Shown here: positions 8,341 to 17,608 of the stretch, piece after piece
Position numbering within the stretch: position 1 is the first letter of the stretch
Layout: each line of letters begins with the position of its first letter
Origin: DATJGR01 sp963735085
GTDB taxonomy: Bacteria > Pseudomonadota > Gammaproteobacteria > Pseudomonadales > Azotimanducaceae
Assembly (NCBI GenBank): GCA_963735085.1
Contig: CAVTJP010000002.1
Span: forward strand, 124,001 to 188,000
Reading direction: 5' to 3'
Length of the DNA: 64,000 bases
The notes under the pieces: generated by a model
What the model saw: the letters and a program-made list of their open reading frames with translations, nothing else
What the model was told of the DNA's origin: nothing
The model's database searches: none
Program-made: the position numbers and the translations under genes

Positions 8341-8561
8341 CGGCTACGTTTTACTCCGCGAACGAACAGGAATGCGATTAGCCGTAACCGCAGCTATTTT
8401 GGGCGCGGCCACTAACTCAAAAGCAAGTCATGAATCGGCCTGGACCGGTGCCCAGTCGTAGACGACATGTCGATCAGCAACGACGTGCTGACTAACAGAC
8501 CAGCAAAGGTGACGCGAAGAAGCGTTAGCGATGCGCAAGCACTAGGAAAGCTCTGCACAGG
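8341..8561. other. Intergenic, no gene recognised
   Basis: Sequence between the damaged element end and the IS fragment. No gene, repeat or RNA recognised. Confidence 0.5.
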
Positions 8562-8882
8562 TTACGCAGGTGCGCCTTTGCGAAACGGCGTGTGTAGTTC
8601 GATGTTGCGGCTCACCAGCTTGCAATCATCACCCTGGATGTATGCGAGCGCTCGGAAGCCACCGTGATTCTTTCGTATCTTCTTCAGTCGAGCACTCTCC
8701 TGCTCGAGTTCCTTGAGCCGCTTTGTATCCGGAACTTCCAGCCCGCCGTACTTCGACTTCCAGCGATAAAAGCTCTGTTCCGAAAACCCATGCTTGCGTA
8801 CGAGATCGGGGACCTTCGCGCCAGCTTCATGCGCCTTCAAGAAACCGATGATCTGTTCCGTCGAATACTGCTTCTTCTTCAT
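8562..8882 (-). pseudogene. IS3-family OrfA remnant
   Basis: The first ~68 codons are a transposase helix-turn-helix protein (MKKKQYSTEQIIGFLKAHEAG, then a tryptophan-containing SFYRWKSKYGG and an ELEQESARLKKI leucine zipper). The true OrfA continuation and all of OrfB are absent; the frame runs on into unrelated sequence (HGGFRALAYIQ onward). It lies back to back with the complete IS at 8910 and is a different IS3 subgroup. It is a dead fragment. Confidence 0.75.
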
Positions 8883-8993
8883 CTCGAGACCTCCCTTGAA
8901 TCAATTTATTGACGTTCCCCCAAAAAACTTGAGCCATTTGGAACTGGAGTAGGCTGTCGTCCGAGGCCCCGCAAAGAGGGCGAGGAGACAGCA

Positions 8994-9260
8994 GTGAAGA
9001 AGTCGAGATACACGGAAGAGCAGATCGCGTACGTCCTGCGCCAGGCGGAGTCAGGCACACCGGTTGCCGACGTCTGTCGCAGCATTGGGGTATCGGAAGC
9101 GACGTTCTACGTCTGGAAGAAAAAGTACGCGAGCTTAGGTGTCAGCGAGCTGCGGCGGCTCAAACAACTCGAAGATGAGAACTCGCGTTTGAAGCGCCTG
9201 GTCGCCGATCTGACGTTGGACAAGCACATCCTGCAGGAGGTCATCAAAAAAAAGATTTGA
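8994..9260 (+). CDS. IS3-family transposase OrfA
   Basis: An 88-residue helix-turn-helix protein (MKKSRYTEEQIAYVLRQAE, ATFYVWKKKYASLG) with a C-terminal leucine-zipper segment (LKQLEDENSRLKRLVADL). It binds the IS ends and partners the OrfAB transposase. The 3' end contains eight A followed by G (9246-9254). That is a slippery run allowing a -1 shift into OrfB, whose frame is -1 relative to OrfA, and it would yield the fused transposase. Confidence 0.93.
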   Translation: MKKSRYTEEQIAYVLRQAESGTPVADVCRSIGVSEATFYVWKKKYASLGVSELRRLKQLEDENSRLKRLVADLTLDKHILQEVIKKKI

Positions 9261-10105
9261 AGCCGTCACGCCGCAAAGAGCTCACGCGCTGGATTCACGA
9301 GCGATTCGATGTGAGCTTGCGCAGGGCGTGTCGGCTGGGCGGGATCAGCCGTGCAGCGGTCTACCGCACGAGCACCGCAAAGGATCAGTCGGCGTTGCGC
9401 ATGCGGATCCGCGACATCGCACTCAGCCGACCTCGATTCGGTTGTCCACGGATCCACATCATGCTGCGTCGGGAGGGCTGGCAGGTGAATCACAAACGGG
9501 TACATCGGCTGTATCGGCTCGAGGGTTTACAGGTGCGGATGCGTGGGCGACGACGCAAGCGGTTGAGTCTGCATCGGGGACCGGCGCCACGGCCGGTTCG
9601 AGTCGACGAGCGCTGGAGCATGGACTTCGTGCACGATCAGCTGATCGATGGACGATCGTTTCGGACGCTGACGGTCATTGACAACTGGAGTCGCGAGAGT
9701 GTGCTGCTGGAGGTGGGATTGCGACTGTCGGGCGAGAACGTTGCACAGGCTCTAAACAGGGTCTCAGAGGGGCGCAGCCTGCCGCGCTCGATCACGGTCG
9801 ATCATGGCACTGAGTTCACATCGAGAGCGCTCGACGAATGGGCCTGGCAGAACAGTGTATCGCTGGACTTCACACGGCCGGGAAAGCCGACCGACAATGG
9901 ACTTTGCGAGTCATTCAACGGTAGGTTGCGTGACGAGTGTTTGAACGTCACCGAGTTCACGTCGATCGAGCACGCAAAGGCGCACATCGAAGCCTGGCGG
10001 ATCGACTACAACGAGCATCGACCACATGGCGCACTTGGTCATCTGACCCCAAGTGAGTACGCAAATCGAGGTCAGCAAGCGGTCTTGGAAGCGGCCAATC
10101 TCTAG
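9257..10105 (+). CDS. IS3-family transposase OrfB, integrase catalytic domain
   Basis: A 282-residue retroviral-type integrase. A helical N-terminal HTH_21 segment (RPRFGCPRIHIMLRREGW) precedes the DDE core: Asp in WSMDFVHD (near residue 120), Asp in TVDHGTEF (near 182) and Glu in NGLCESFNGRLRDE (near 218). It is read either from a TTG at 9257 or, more likely, as the C-terminal part of an OrfAB fusion made by -1 frameshifting. All catalytic residues are present. Confidence 0.93.
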   Translation: MKPSRRKELTRWIHERFDVSLRRACRLGGISRAAVYRTSTAKDQSALRMRIRDIALSRPRFGCPRIHIMLRREGWQVNHKRVHRLYRLEGLQVRMRGRRRKRLSLHRGPAPRPVRVDERWSMDFVHDQLIDGRSFRTLTVIDNWSRESVLLEVGLRLSGENVAQALNRVSEGRSLPRSITVDHGTEFTSRALDEWAWQNSVSLDFTRPGKPTDNGLCESFNGRLRDECLNVTEFTSIEHAKAHIEAWRIDYNEHRPHGALGHLTPSEYANRGQQAVLEAANL

Positions 10106-10137
10106 ATCAAAACGGTCTCACTAAGGGGCCAACGTCA

Positions 10138-10537
10138 TTATCGGGAAATCTCTCAATGGTCTTGGCTACCCTGGCGGGGCGAAGGTCAAATCCTCGGAGC
10201 TGATGGAGGCGGGAATTCTCGCGCGGGATTGATGGACTTTCTTTCCAGCTGACTCCCGTCGTGCTTCCTCTTTGGATGATCGACACCTACAACGGGGACG
10301 CGAAGGGGCGGCCGAGGGATCAGGTCTTTTGGGATCTCGCACTCGCGCCCAGCGTCAACTGGATGAGTTCAGCGTGCGGCGACGAGTCGCTCCTCGTTGC
10401 CCCTTGGCAAGGGGTCGAGAAAATGGCCTGCCGTTCTTGCAGATCAATCGGGTCACCCGTGTTTATCGGTCAAAGCTGGATTCGCGGCCACGCCAGCGAC
10501 GATTTTGTGGGGTCTTTGGTTCAGCGGTAGCCGCCGT
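10138..10537. other. Intergenic, no gene recognised
   Basis: About 400 bases between the IS target duplication and the cytochrome b gene. Open frames here show no family resemblance. Probably the remains of a gene interrupted by the IS. Confidence 0.45.
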
Positions 10538-11275
10538 TCAATCCGAGTCGACCTGATCCGCAGGAGCTTCGCTTAGGACCTTCTTGCCCGTGACCATTGC
10601 GGAAAGGAGGTTGCCGCCTTCGCGCAATTCGGTGAGCGCTACCGCAACGATGTGGATCACGCTGAAAGCGAGCAGTACATAAAAACCATAATAATGCACA
10701 GTGACTACCGGTTCGCGTAGGGTGCGCATGGCATCGTAAGCCGCCTTGTCGTATGTGTCCGGGCTGTATGGGACCAGCGTTGCAGGATCGATCCCGGGCG
10801 CGGCGACCCATTGGGCGATCAGCCAGCCAATGGGCGGATAAAAGAGATCTGTGCCGGCGAGGATCAAGCCGGTGATCGTTTGCACCAGCAACACACAGAG
10901 CAGCAGCGTCACTGCGATGCGACCGACCGGATTGTGCCCAAGGTACTGGCGCGGCCGCCGACCGACGAAATCGGCGACGTAGCGGCGGACATCGGCCGTG
11001 TAGCCGTGTCCGCCGGGGAGGATGGCTCGCCAACGTGCGTGCCTTCCTCCGATGAAGGCCCAAACCAGACGCCACAGCAGATTGACGGCGAGCACGTAGC
11101 CAATCCACACGTGCACCGTCTTCAACAGGATCTTTCCGTCGTTCGTCACACCGAGTGCTTTGTCGTTCAGAATCGCAACACCCACTGCGATCAACCCGAC
11201 TACGCACAGCACGTTGACCCAATGGAACAACCGGACGCTCACGTCCCAAACCGGATAGGTTTTCAGGGTTGTCAT
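10538..11275 (-). CDS. Di-haem cytochrome b561-type membrane protein
   Basis: A 245-residue inner-membrane protein started at the ATG at 11275, which has GGAGG 8 bases upstream. Four hydrophobic segments carry paired histidines: RLFHWVN near residue 14, TVHVWIGY near 52, and TVHYYGFY plus SVIHIVAVAL in the last helix, the b-haem ligands of the cytochrome b/b6 hydrogenase-type family (PF01292). It likely passes electrons between the quinone pool and a periplasmic c-type cytochrome. The broken di-haem peroxidase next to it on the same strand is a plausible partner. Confidence 0.9.
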   Translation of the reverse strand: MTTLKTYPVWDVSVRLFHWVNVLCVVGLIAVGVAILNDKALGVTNDGKILLKTVHVWIGYVLAVNLLWRLVWAFIGGRHARWRAILPGGHGYTADVRRYVADFVGRRPRQYLGHNPVGRIAVTLLLCVLLVQTITGLILAGTDLFYPPIGWLIAQWVAAPGIDPATLVPYSPDTYDKAAYDAMRTLREPVVTVHYYGFYVLLAFSVIHIVAVALTELREGGNLLSAMVTGKKVLSEAPADQVDSD

Positions 11276-11550
11276 TCGAACCTCCGTGGACAATACGTTC
11301 GGAGCGCAGCGCGCTCCGCCGATCCGATCCACGACACAGGCAATCCGTTGGCGGGGGCGGAAAGAATCACGAAGATCGGAAGCGAACTCGCCGCGGCGCT
11401 TCGAACGTCAGGTGCCAGATCCTGACGGATTTGTCGAGCCGCGGCCCTCTCTGGTTCCGCTTGGATTGCATCAAACAGCATAGTCAGCACGCTCGCTACA
11501 GAGGTTCGGAGTTGGCGTCGGCTCGAGCAGTTCGATCTGTTTGAGTCGGA

Positions 11551-12589
11551 TCAGTCAATCAGGTCGCCCGGCGTCGGCGGTAGCCGCGGCATTTGTTGCG
11601 TCGGGAACGGACCGGAGAGGACCTCGAGGAACGCTACGATATCGGCCACCTGCGCGTCGCTCAGCGTCTTGTTGAGCTGCGTGCTCGCCATGATCCGCAC
11701 GGCCTCATCGATCGTGTGAACCTGACCGTTGTGGAAATAGGGTGCCGTGTACGTCAGATTCCTCAATCCAGGCACGCGCCAGATGTTCTTGTCCGCGTCG
11801 TTCTTCGTCACGCTCGCGCGGCCGGTATCGCTGAGAAAATCGTACTTCGCGACGTACGGGCTGTCGGGATACGTCGGGAACTTCATGAAGAACCCGGTAC
11901 CCATGGGCAGCGCCGGCCCACTGAAGGTCGGCCCCTGATGGCAGGTCGTGCAGCCGACGTCGGCGAACGTCGCCAGGCCGCGGGCCTGCTGCGCAGTCAG
12001 TGCTTTCGTGTCTCCTTTTGCGTATAGGTCGTATGCATTGTTCGGTGTGATCAGTGTGCGCTCGTAAGCGGCGATGGCCTCAGCAGCGTTGTCCATCGTG
12101 ATCACGCCGCCCGCACCGAATGCCTTCTCAAAGTACGGTTTGTAACCTGGAATCTTGCGGATGCGATCGATGACGGCATCGAGATTCGCCATCCCCATCT
12201 CGATCGAATTCGCCGGCGGACCTTTCGCCTGATCTTCGAGTGTCGCGGCGCGACCGTCCCAGAATTGGCTCGACAGGAAGGCAGCATTCCAGACCGTGGG
12301 CGGATCGCGACCGCCGACGCGCCCGTGTACGCCGATGGACGTCGGCCGATGATCGTCACCGCCTTCCATGACGTTATGACACGAGAAGCACGAAATCGTA
12401 CCGGTCGAAGATAGAGGGATCGAAGTACAGCATCTTGCCGAGTTCGACCCGGGGGGCTGTCGTCGGGTTGTCGGCAGGCGCGGGTGCGCTCTCCGGTAGC
12501 GGCTCCCAGTTTCCAGCTGCGACGGCTGAATGCGGCGAAGCGAACAACATCGAAGTCAGCACGGCAACGAGGCTTGTATGGAGACGCAT
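11551..12589 (-). pseudogene. Di-haem cytochrome c peroxidase/MauG family, one frameshift
   Basis: The N-terminal part has a signal peptide (MRLHTSLVAVLTSMLF..) and reads LGKMLYFDP. One extra T near 12416 then shifts the frame and produces a stop around 12374. In the correct frame the sequence continues TGTISCFSCHN, giving the first haem site CFSCH, and then runs unbroken through ATFADVGCTTCHQGP, the second haem site CTTCH, to the stop at 11551. Length and order match periplasmic di-haem peroxidases (about 340 residues). Only one base separates it from an intact gene, so a sequencing error is possible. It lies downstream of nothing obvious and beside the cytochrome b gene. Confidence 0.85.
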
Positions 12590-12749
12590 GATCGATTGGC
12601 CGGATTGATAGAGACTCGGAGAGCGTAGGTTGACAGGGGTGTTCACGGAATCGGGGAAAGTACTCAGCGCCTGCTCGGTGGCTGGCCGCAGGGAGAGCTC
12701 GGTCTGTTAATTCGCGTGAAGCACCCGAACAGCGGTCAAGCCAGACGCG

Positions 12750-15391
12750 TCACGACAATAGTCGCTGGTGCCAGAATCGTTTCAGGAGTTCGAGTGAAAC
12801 CAGCACTACCGTGGCGGCGGTGAACGTCAACGCGAGATCGTCCGGGTGCAACGGACCGAAGCCAAACAGTCCGCTTATGGGCGGCCACAGCAACGTTAGA
12901 CACAGGATCGTCGACACGCTCATCAGCACCCAGACCAACGCGCGATTCGGACGCAACAGTGCTGTCACCAACGACGCGCTGAAGGAGCGATTGACGAAGA
13001 TCAGGCTGACGATCGTGAAGACAAGTGCGAAGAATGCCAGCGCACGCACTTCCGCTTCGGGCATGCCCTGGAGCGAGGCCGTGACGAAGATCGTGGCAAC
13101 CAGCGCAAAAGCCAGTGTCCCTTGCACAATGCTCCAACCGATCAGAGATCGGGAGAACAACGGTTGATCCGGGGACCGGGTGCTCGCCGCATCACGTCGT
13201 CTTCCTCGGTCTCGGCCTCGAACACGAGGGAACACACCGGATCGATGATCATCTCCAGAAACGCGATATGAATCGGCCCCAGCACGATCGGGAAGCCGAA
13301 CAGCAGCGGCAGCAGCGCGAGGCCGGCGATCGGCACATGCACCGCGAAGATGAACGCCATCGCCTTGCGCAGGTTGTCGTAGATGCGCCGGCCGAGCCGG
13401 ACCGATTCGACGATCGAGCCGAAGTCGTCGTCGAGCAGCACGATGGCTGAGGCCTCGCGCGCGACGTCGGTGCCGCGCCCGCCCATGGCGATGCCGATGT
13501 GCGCGGCCTTCAGCGACGGCGCATCGTTGACGCCGTCGCCGGTCATCGCGACGACCTCGCCATCTGCTTTCAGCGCATTGACGATCCGCAGCTTCTGCTC
13601 GGGCATGATCCGCGCGAAGATGTTCGCTGTTCGCACGCGTTGCATCAGCTGCGCATCGTCAATTGCCGAGTCTTCGCCCGTTACGAGATCGTTGGCGTCC
13701 AGGCCCGCTTGACGTCCGATCGCCCTGGCCGTCGCCGGATAGTCGCCGGTGATCATCACGACCTTTATCCCGGCGCTTCGACATTCACTGATGGCTTCCG
13801 ACACGCCGGGCCGAAGTGGATCGGCTAGACCGACCAGCCCCAGAAATTCGAACGCGAAATCGTGCTGCGAACCAGGCCACACGGAGCCCTCGAACGTCGC
13901 GCGCGCGACGCCCAATACGCGTAGTCCTTCACTCGCCATCGCCTCGACGGCGATCGTCAACGGCCTGGCTTGGTTGGCGTCGAGGTGGCAGAGATCGATG
14001 ATCGCTTCTGGTGCCCCTTTAGCCGCGATGACGAACTCCGCCCGGTCGTCGTCCGCCCGCCAAACGTGCGACATGGCAAGCAGCCCGGGACGAAGTCCAT
14101 AGGCCTGCACAAGCTCCCAATCGGGGCCGTGCAGATGTTCGGTTTCCGCCAGATGGTTCCGACCCAGTTCGTCGAATGCCTTGTCCATCGGATCAACCGG
14201 ATTTCGTGCGCTTGCGAGCAATCCAAACTCGACGAGGCAGTGGAAATCCTCGGGCATCGTCCCGCCGACCGATTCGTCGGGCCGGAATGTTGCGCCACTT
14301 TTCAGTCGAAGCTCGGCAATCGACATTCGATTCTCTGTCAGTGTCCCGGTTTTGTCGGTGCACAACACCGTCGCGGAACCGAGGGTTTCGATCGCGGCGG
14401 CGCGCCGGGTCAGGACGCGTGCCGCGGAGATCCGCCAGGCACCCATTGCCATGAACACGGTCAACACGACCGGGAATTCTTGAGGCAGCATCGACATGCC
14501 AAGCGCAATACCGGCGAGCAGCGCATCGAACCACCCACCACGCAGTGCGCCGTAGAGCAGCACCGCAATGACACTCACAGCGCCCCCGACGGCACCAAAC
14601 AGCCGCACGATCTGACGGGTCTGCACCTGCAGGCGAGGCGACTCGGTCTCCATAGCGTTCAGCGACTCACCGATTTTTCCGATTTCGCTGTGCGCACCGA
14701 TGGCGATCACTTCGCCGACTCCCGTGCCGCGCACGATCAACGAACCAGCAAATACATACGGCAAGTCATCGCCGCCAGGCCGGCTCTCGCCCAACGCGAC
14801 GCCGCCCCGACGCGCAACCTTGCGTACCGGTACAGATTCGCCCGTCAGCAGTGATTCATCGGTCTGAACATCGTGACTGCGCACAAGAACCGCATCGGCC
14901 GGGACGCGATCGCCCTCCACGAGTTCCACGATGTCGCCGCGCACGACCTCGCGCCCTGCAATTCGTTTGCGCGTACCGTCGCGAATTACCAACGCGCGCG
15001 GACTGGTCAGGTCGCGCAGCGCCTCCAGCACCCGTTCGGTGCGCGTTTCCTGGATGACGGTGATCGCGATGGCCATCAGCGCGAAGGCGAGCAGAATCAG
15101 GGCGTCCTTCGGCTCACCCAGCGCCAGGTAGATCGCGCCGCCGCCAAGCAGCAACGCCAGCATCGGCTCACGCAGTACTTCGAGCACGATTCTAAAAGCC
15201 GTTCGCCGGTTCGACTGCGGGAGCTCGTTGTACCCTTCGGCCTTCAGCCTCGCTTGCGCCTCCGCCTCGCTGAGGCCACAACGAACTGCAGCGCTTCGCT
15301 CATCTGCTGACCCATTTCGGCTCGACGACAACGCTAACGAGTGCGTTGCAGCGCATAAGCACGAGCTTCGCCTCGACGAGGTCATCCGCAT
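12750..15391 (-). pseudogene. Cation-transporting P-type ATPase, frameshift before the last helices
   Basis: A long frame from 15391 to 13142 holds the whole cytoplasmic machinery: actuator motif TGES, phosphorylation site DKTGTLT, hinge TGDGVNDAP, and the membrane motif LPQEFPVVL. Near 13180, after EEDDVMRRAP, a base is lost. The last four helices continue in another frame (SLIGWSIVQGTLAFAL to KRFWHQRL, ending 12750). Its layout matches type II (Ca2+/Mg2+-like) pumps of about 850 residues; the ion cannot be told. The single shift leaves it non-functional unless it is a sequencing error. Confidence 0.85.
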
Positions 15392-15794
15392 CCCTGCGAT
15401 CCGTCGCTGGATATCTTCCTGCCACTAAAACACCTGCATTTCATTCATAGCATGGTACCTCTCGCTGGCGGTGCATGACGATGCAATCGATCGTGTCTAT
15501 GACGCCGATTGTGGCTCACCTCGGCACTGGCAACGAAGTCGATGCGGTCATTACGTATTTCAGTCCCGTACCGTTTCCTTCAGTCTGCCGGCGGTCGATC
15601 TTGGGGAAGAAAAACGATTTCGTGAAGGGGCGCGACTGGTCTCATGCGTACGCTGCCGCACCGACCGTATTGCCAGGGTGGTGTAACGAGCGTGGACATG
15701 CTGAAACGATCAGGGCTTTTCTGCAGAAGCGAACCATGTTGCAAGGCGAGTTTCTCGCCGGCCGGCTTCCACATCCCGCCCGAGGAATGATGGC
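15392..15794. other. Intergenic between ATPase and cytochrome genes
   Basis: A divergent intergenic stretch. A plus-strand frame of 107 codons (15475-15798) has no recognisable domain and odd composition; I do not call it. No operator or terminator was clear. Confidence 0.4.
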
Positions 15795-16373
15795 TTGAAA
15801 GGTAGCGTGCTAAACCGCGAAGTTCTGCCATTTCTGCTGGCTCTCTTTGCGCTGGCATTGACAGCCTTGCTCGTCGACGCGCTGTTGCATGTGTTCAATG
15901 TCGTTTGGGTCGGTCGCTATCTGGGTATTCCCGGAACGCTGCTGATACTGGGTTCGTTCGGCTATTCGCTGCGCAAACGCAAACTCATTCACTCAGGAAA
16001 GCCGCTACAACTGCTGCGCGTGCATGAGCGCATGGCCTGGTCAGGCTCGCTGCTGGTGCTGGTTCATGCCGGCATTCACTTCAACGCCGTACTGGCCTGG
16101 TTGGCCGTCGGAGGCATGCTGATTAATGTCGGGAGCGGATTGACCGGCAAGTACCTGCTGCAACGCTCGCGGAAGCGGCTGGAAGAAACGCGGGAGCGAC
16201 TGCGCCATGAAGGACTCTCCGCGGAGGAAATCGACGACCGTTTGCATTGGGACAGCCTGACAGTCGCCGTGGTCAAGCAATGGCGAGTGGTCCATTTCCC
16301 AATCACACTTGCGTTCGCCGTGCTCGCGGCGGCACACATCGTGAGCGTGTTTGTGTTCTGGGGCTGGAAGTGA
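15795..16373 (+). CDS. Membrane cytochrome b-like electron carrier
   Basis: A 192-residue integral membrane protein with four hydrophobic segments. Histidines in HERMAWSGSLLVLVHAGIHF (residues ~78-97) and in VVHFPITLAFAVLAAAH (~165-181) are placed like b-haem ligands on facing helices. The cytoplasmic loop is charged and helical (RKRLEETRERLRHEG). Its stop overlaps the start of the octahaem cytochrome by 4 bases, so the two are translated together and probably form one quinone-to-periplasm electron path. No exact family name is claimed. Confidence 0.75.
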   Translation: MKGSVLNREVLPFLLALFALALTALLVDALLHVFNVVWVGRYLGIPGTLLILGSFGYSLRKRKLIHSGKPLQLLRVHERMAWSGSLLVLVHAGIHFNAVLAWLAVGGMLINVGSGLTGKYLLQRSRKRLEETRERLRHEGLSAEEIDDRLHWDSLTVAVVKQWRVVHFPITLAFAVLAAAHIVSVFVFWGWK

Positions 16374-17086
16374 AGCGCTGGATTCTGGTCGGGCTCACCA
16401 TCGCGTTGTCGTTGGTGCTGGTGTTGACGTTTGTATATCCCCATCTGATGGTGAGCCCCGGTCCGCTGACGTCGGCGCACGTCGAGCTGACTACGGACTG
16501 TTTCGCTTGCCACGTACCTTTGCGCGGTGCGACTTCCGACCGCTGCGTCACCTGTCACGCGGTGGCTGACATCGGGCTGCGCTCGACCAAGGGCGTAGCG
16601 CTGGTGAAACCGGCGGTAAAGACCTGGTTCCACCAGGAACTGATCGAAGACAATTGCATCGCATGCCACAGTGAACATCGGGGACTGCAGTTCAATCGAC
16701 GTGGGCAGAACGCGTTCTCGCACGAGCTGCTGCGAACCTCATCGCGAGATCGCTGCGGTGCTTGCCATACCGCACCTGACGACGAACTCCATCGGAACCC
16801 CACCGTCAATTGCGGGCAGTGCCACAGCCAGCAAAGGTGGGAGCCTGCGACGTTCGAGCACGACAAGTTGTTCGTCCTGGATCGGGAGCACAACGCGGCT
16901 TGTACGACGTGCCACATAAATGGCGACTACAGTCGTTACACCTGCTACGGATGCCATGCGCACCAGCCGGACGCGGTGCGCGCGGAGCATCTCGAAGAGG
17001 GCATCCGTGACTTCGCCAACTGCGTAGAGTGCCACCGCAGCGCAAGCGAGGAACTTGAAGGATCAGGATCTCGTGAGCGCGACTGA
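16370..17086 (+). CDS. Membrane-anchored octahaem c-type cytochrome
   Basis: Begins at a GTG (16370) inside the stop of the upstream gene. The 238-residue protein has one N-terminal membrane anchor (WILVGLTIALSLVLVLTFVY) and eight haem-binding CXXCH sites in order: CFACH, CVTCH, CIACH, CGACH, CGQCH, CTTCH, CYGCH and CVECH. This dense spacing resembles multihaem cytochromes of the cytochrome c3/NapC-like superfamily that carry electrons across the periplasm. The coupled membrane b-type protein suggests a two-part quinol oxidation or reverse path. The electron acceptor or donor is unknown; the sulfur genes downstream make a sulfur compound plausible. Confidence 0.9.
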   Translation: MKRWILVGLTIALSLVLVLTFVYPHLMVSPGPLTSAHVELTTDCFACHVPLRGATSDRCVTCHAVADIGLRSTKGVALVKPAVKTWFHQELIEDNCIACHSEHRGLQFNRRGQNAFSHELLRTSSRDRCGACHTAPDDELHRNPTVNCGQCHSQQRWEPATFEHDKLFVLDREHNAACTTCHINGDYSRYTCYGCHAHQPDAVRAEHLEEGIRDFANCVECHRSASEELEGSGSRERD

Positions 17087-17349
17087 ATCGGGTGGCATTG
17101 GCGCAGCTGAACGATGCGTTGCAGTCGGGGTCCACATGGGTGTAGGTCCAGCCGCCGTGTGCGGGCGGATGGGTTGCGCGCATACCGTCAATTACGGACC
17201 TGGCGTATGGAAAGCCGGCCCACATCCCAACGACGCAACTCAGCGGCACACTCGAGCAACGGCTCCGCAGCCGGCGAGAGGTCAAGTGCGAGAATTGCGG
17301 TCTTGTTCATAAGCCTGGCAGGTTGGGGTTCAGTTGCGCTAGCGCGGCC

Positions 17350-17586
17350 TCAAGCAACCAACCACGCCCGGACCTCGGCCTGGGTCGGGATGCGGCCGCT
17401 ACTGACCAGTTTTTCATTGATCACCAGCCCGGGTGTGGCCAGCAGGTCAAAAGCCATGATGGCCTTCATGTCGGTAACCTTGACGAACTCGGCCTCCAAA
17501 CCGGCGCTGGTGGCTGCTTCTCGCGCCACGGCTTCGAGCTTTTTGCAGTTCGCGCAGCCGGACCCCAGAATCTTGACGGTCAACAT
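17350..17586 (-). CDS. Thioredoxin-like small redox protein (CxxC)
   Basis: A 78-residue protein starting at the ATG at 17586, with AGGAGA upstream. It has the thioredoxin-fold pattern of the redox-active disulfide protein 2 family: LGSGCANCKKLEAVA with active cysteines at about residues 10 and 13, and the cis-Pro segment LATPGLVIN. It lies 23 bases downstream of the permease gene on the same strand. This pairing of a DUF318 permease with a CxxC mini-thioredoxin is common and suggests a joint role in metalloid or thiol handling. Confidence 0.9.
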   Translation of the reverse strand: MLTVKILGSGCANCKKLEAVAREAATSAGLEAEFVKVTDMKAIMAFDLLATPGLVINEKLVSSGRIPTQAEVRAWLVA

Positions 17587-17608
17587 GGTGGACTTCTCCT
17601 TTGAGTGA

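Larger units (their letters stand above)
8910..10137 (+). mobile_element. Complete IS3-family (IS407 group) insertion sequence
   Basis: The element is about 1,228 bp. Ends start TGACGTT on both sides in inverted orientation (left TGACGTTCCCCC, right end complement TGACGTTGGCCCC). It is flanked by a perfect 4-bp target duplication TTAT at 8906-8909 and 10138-10141, as usual for the IS407 group. It carries intact OrfA and OrfB, so it may be active and is probably a recent arrival. Confidence 0.88.

Noticed and set aside
15475..15798. 107-codon plus-strand frame before the cytochrome b-like gene
   Set aside because: No domain, no ribosome site, odd mix of residues; overlaps the next start by 4 bases only by chance.
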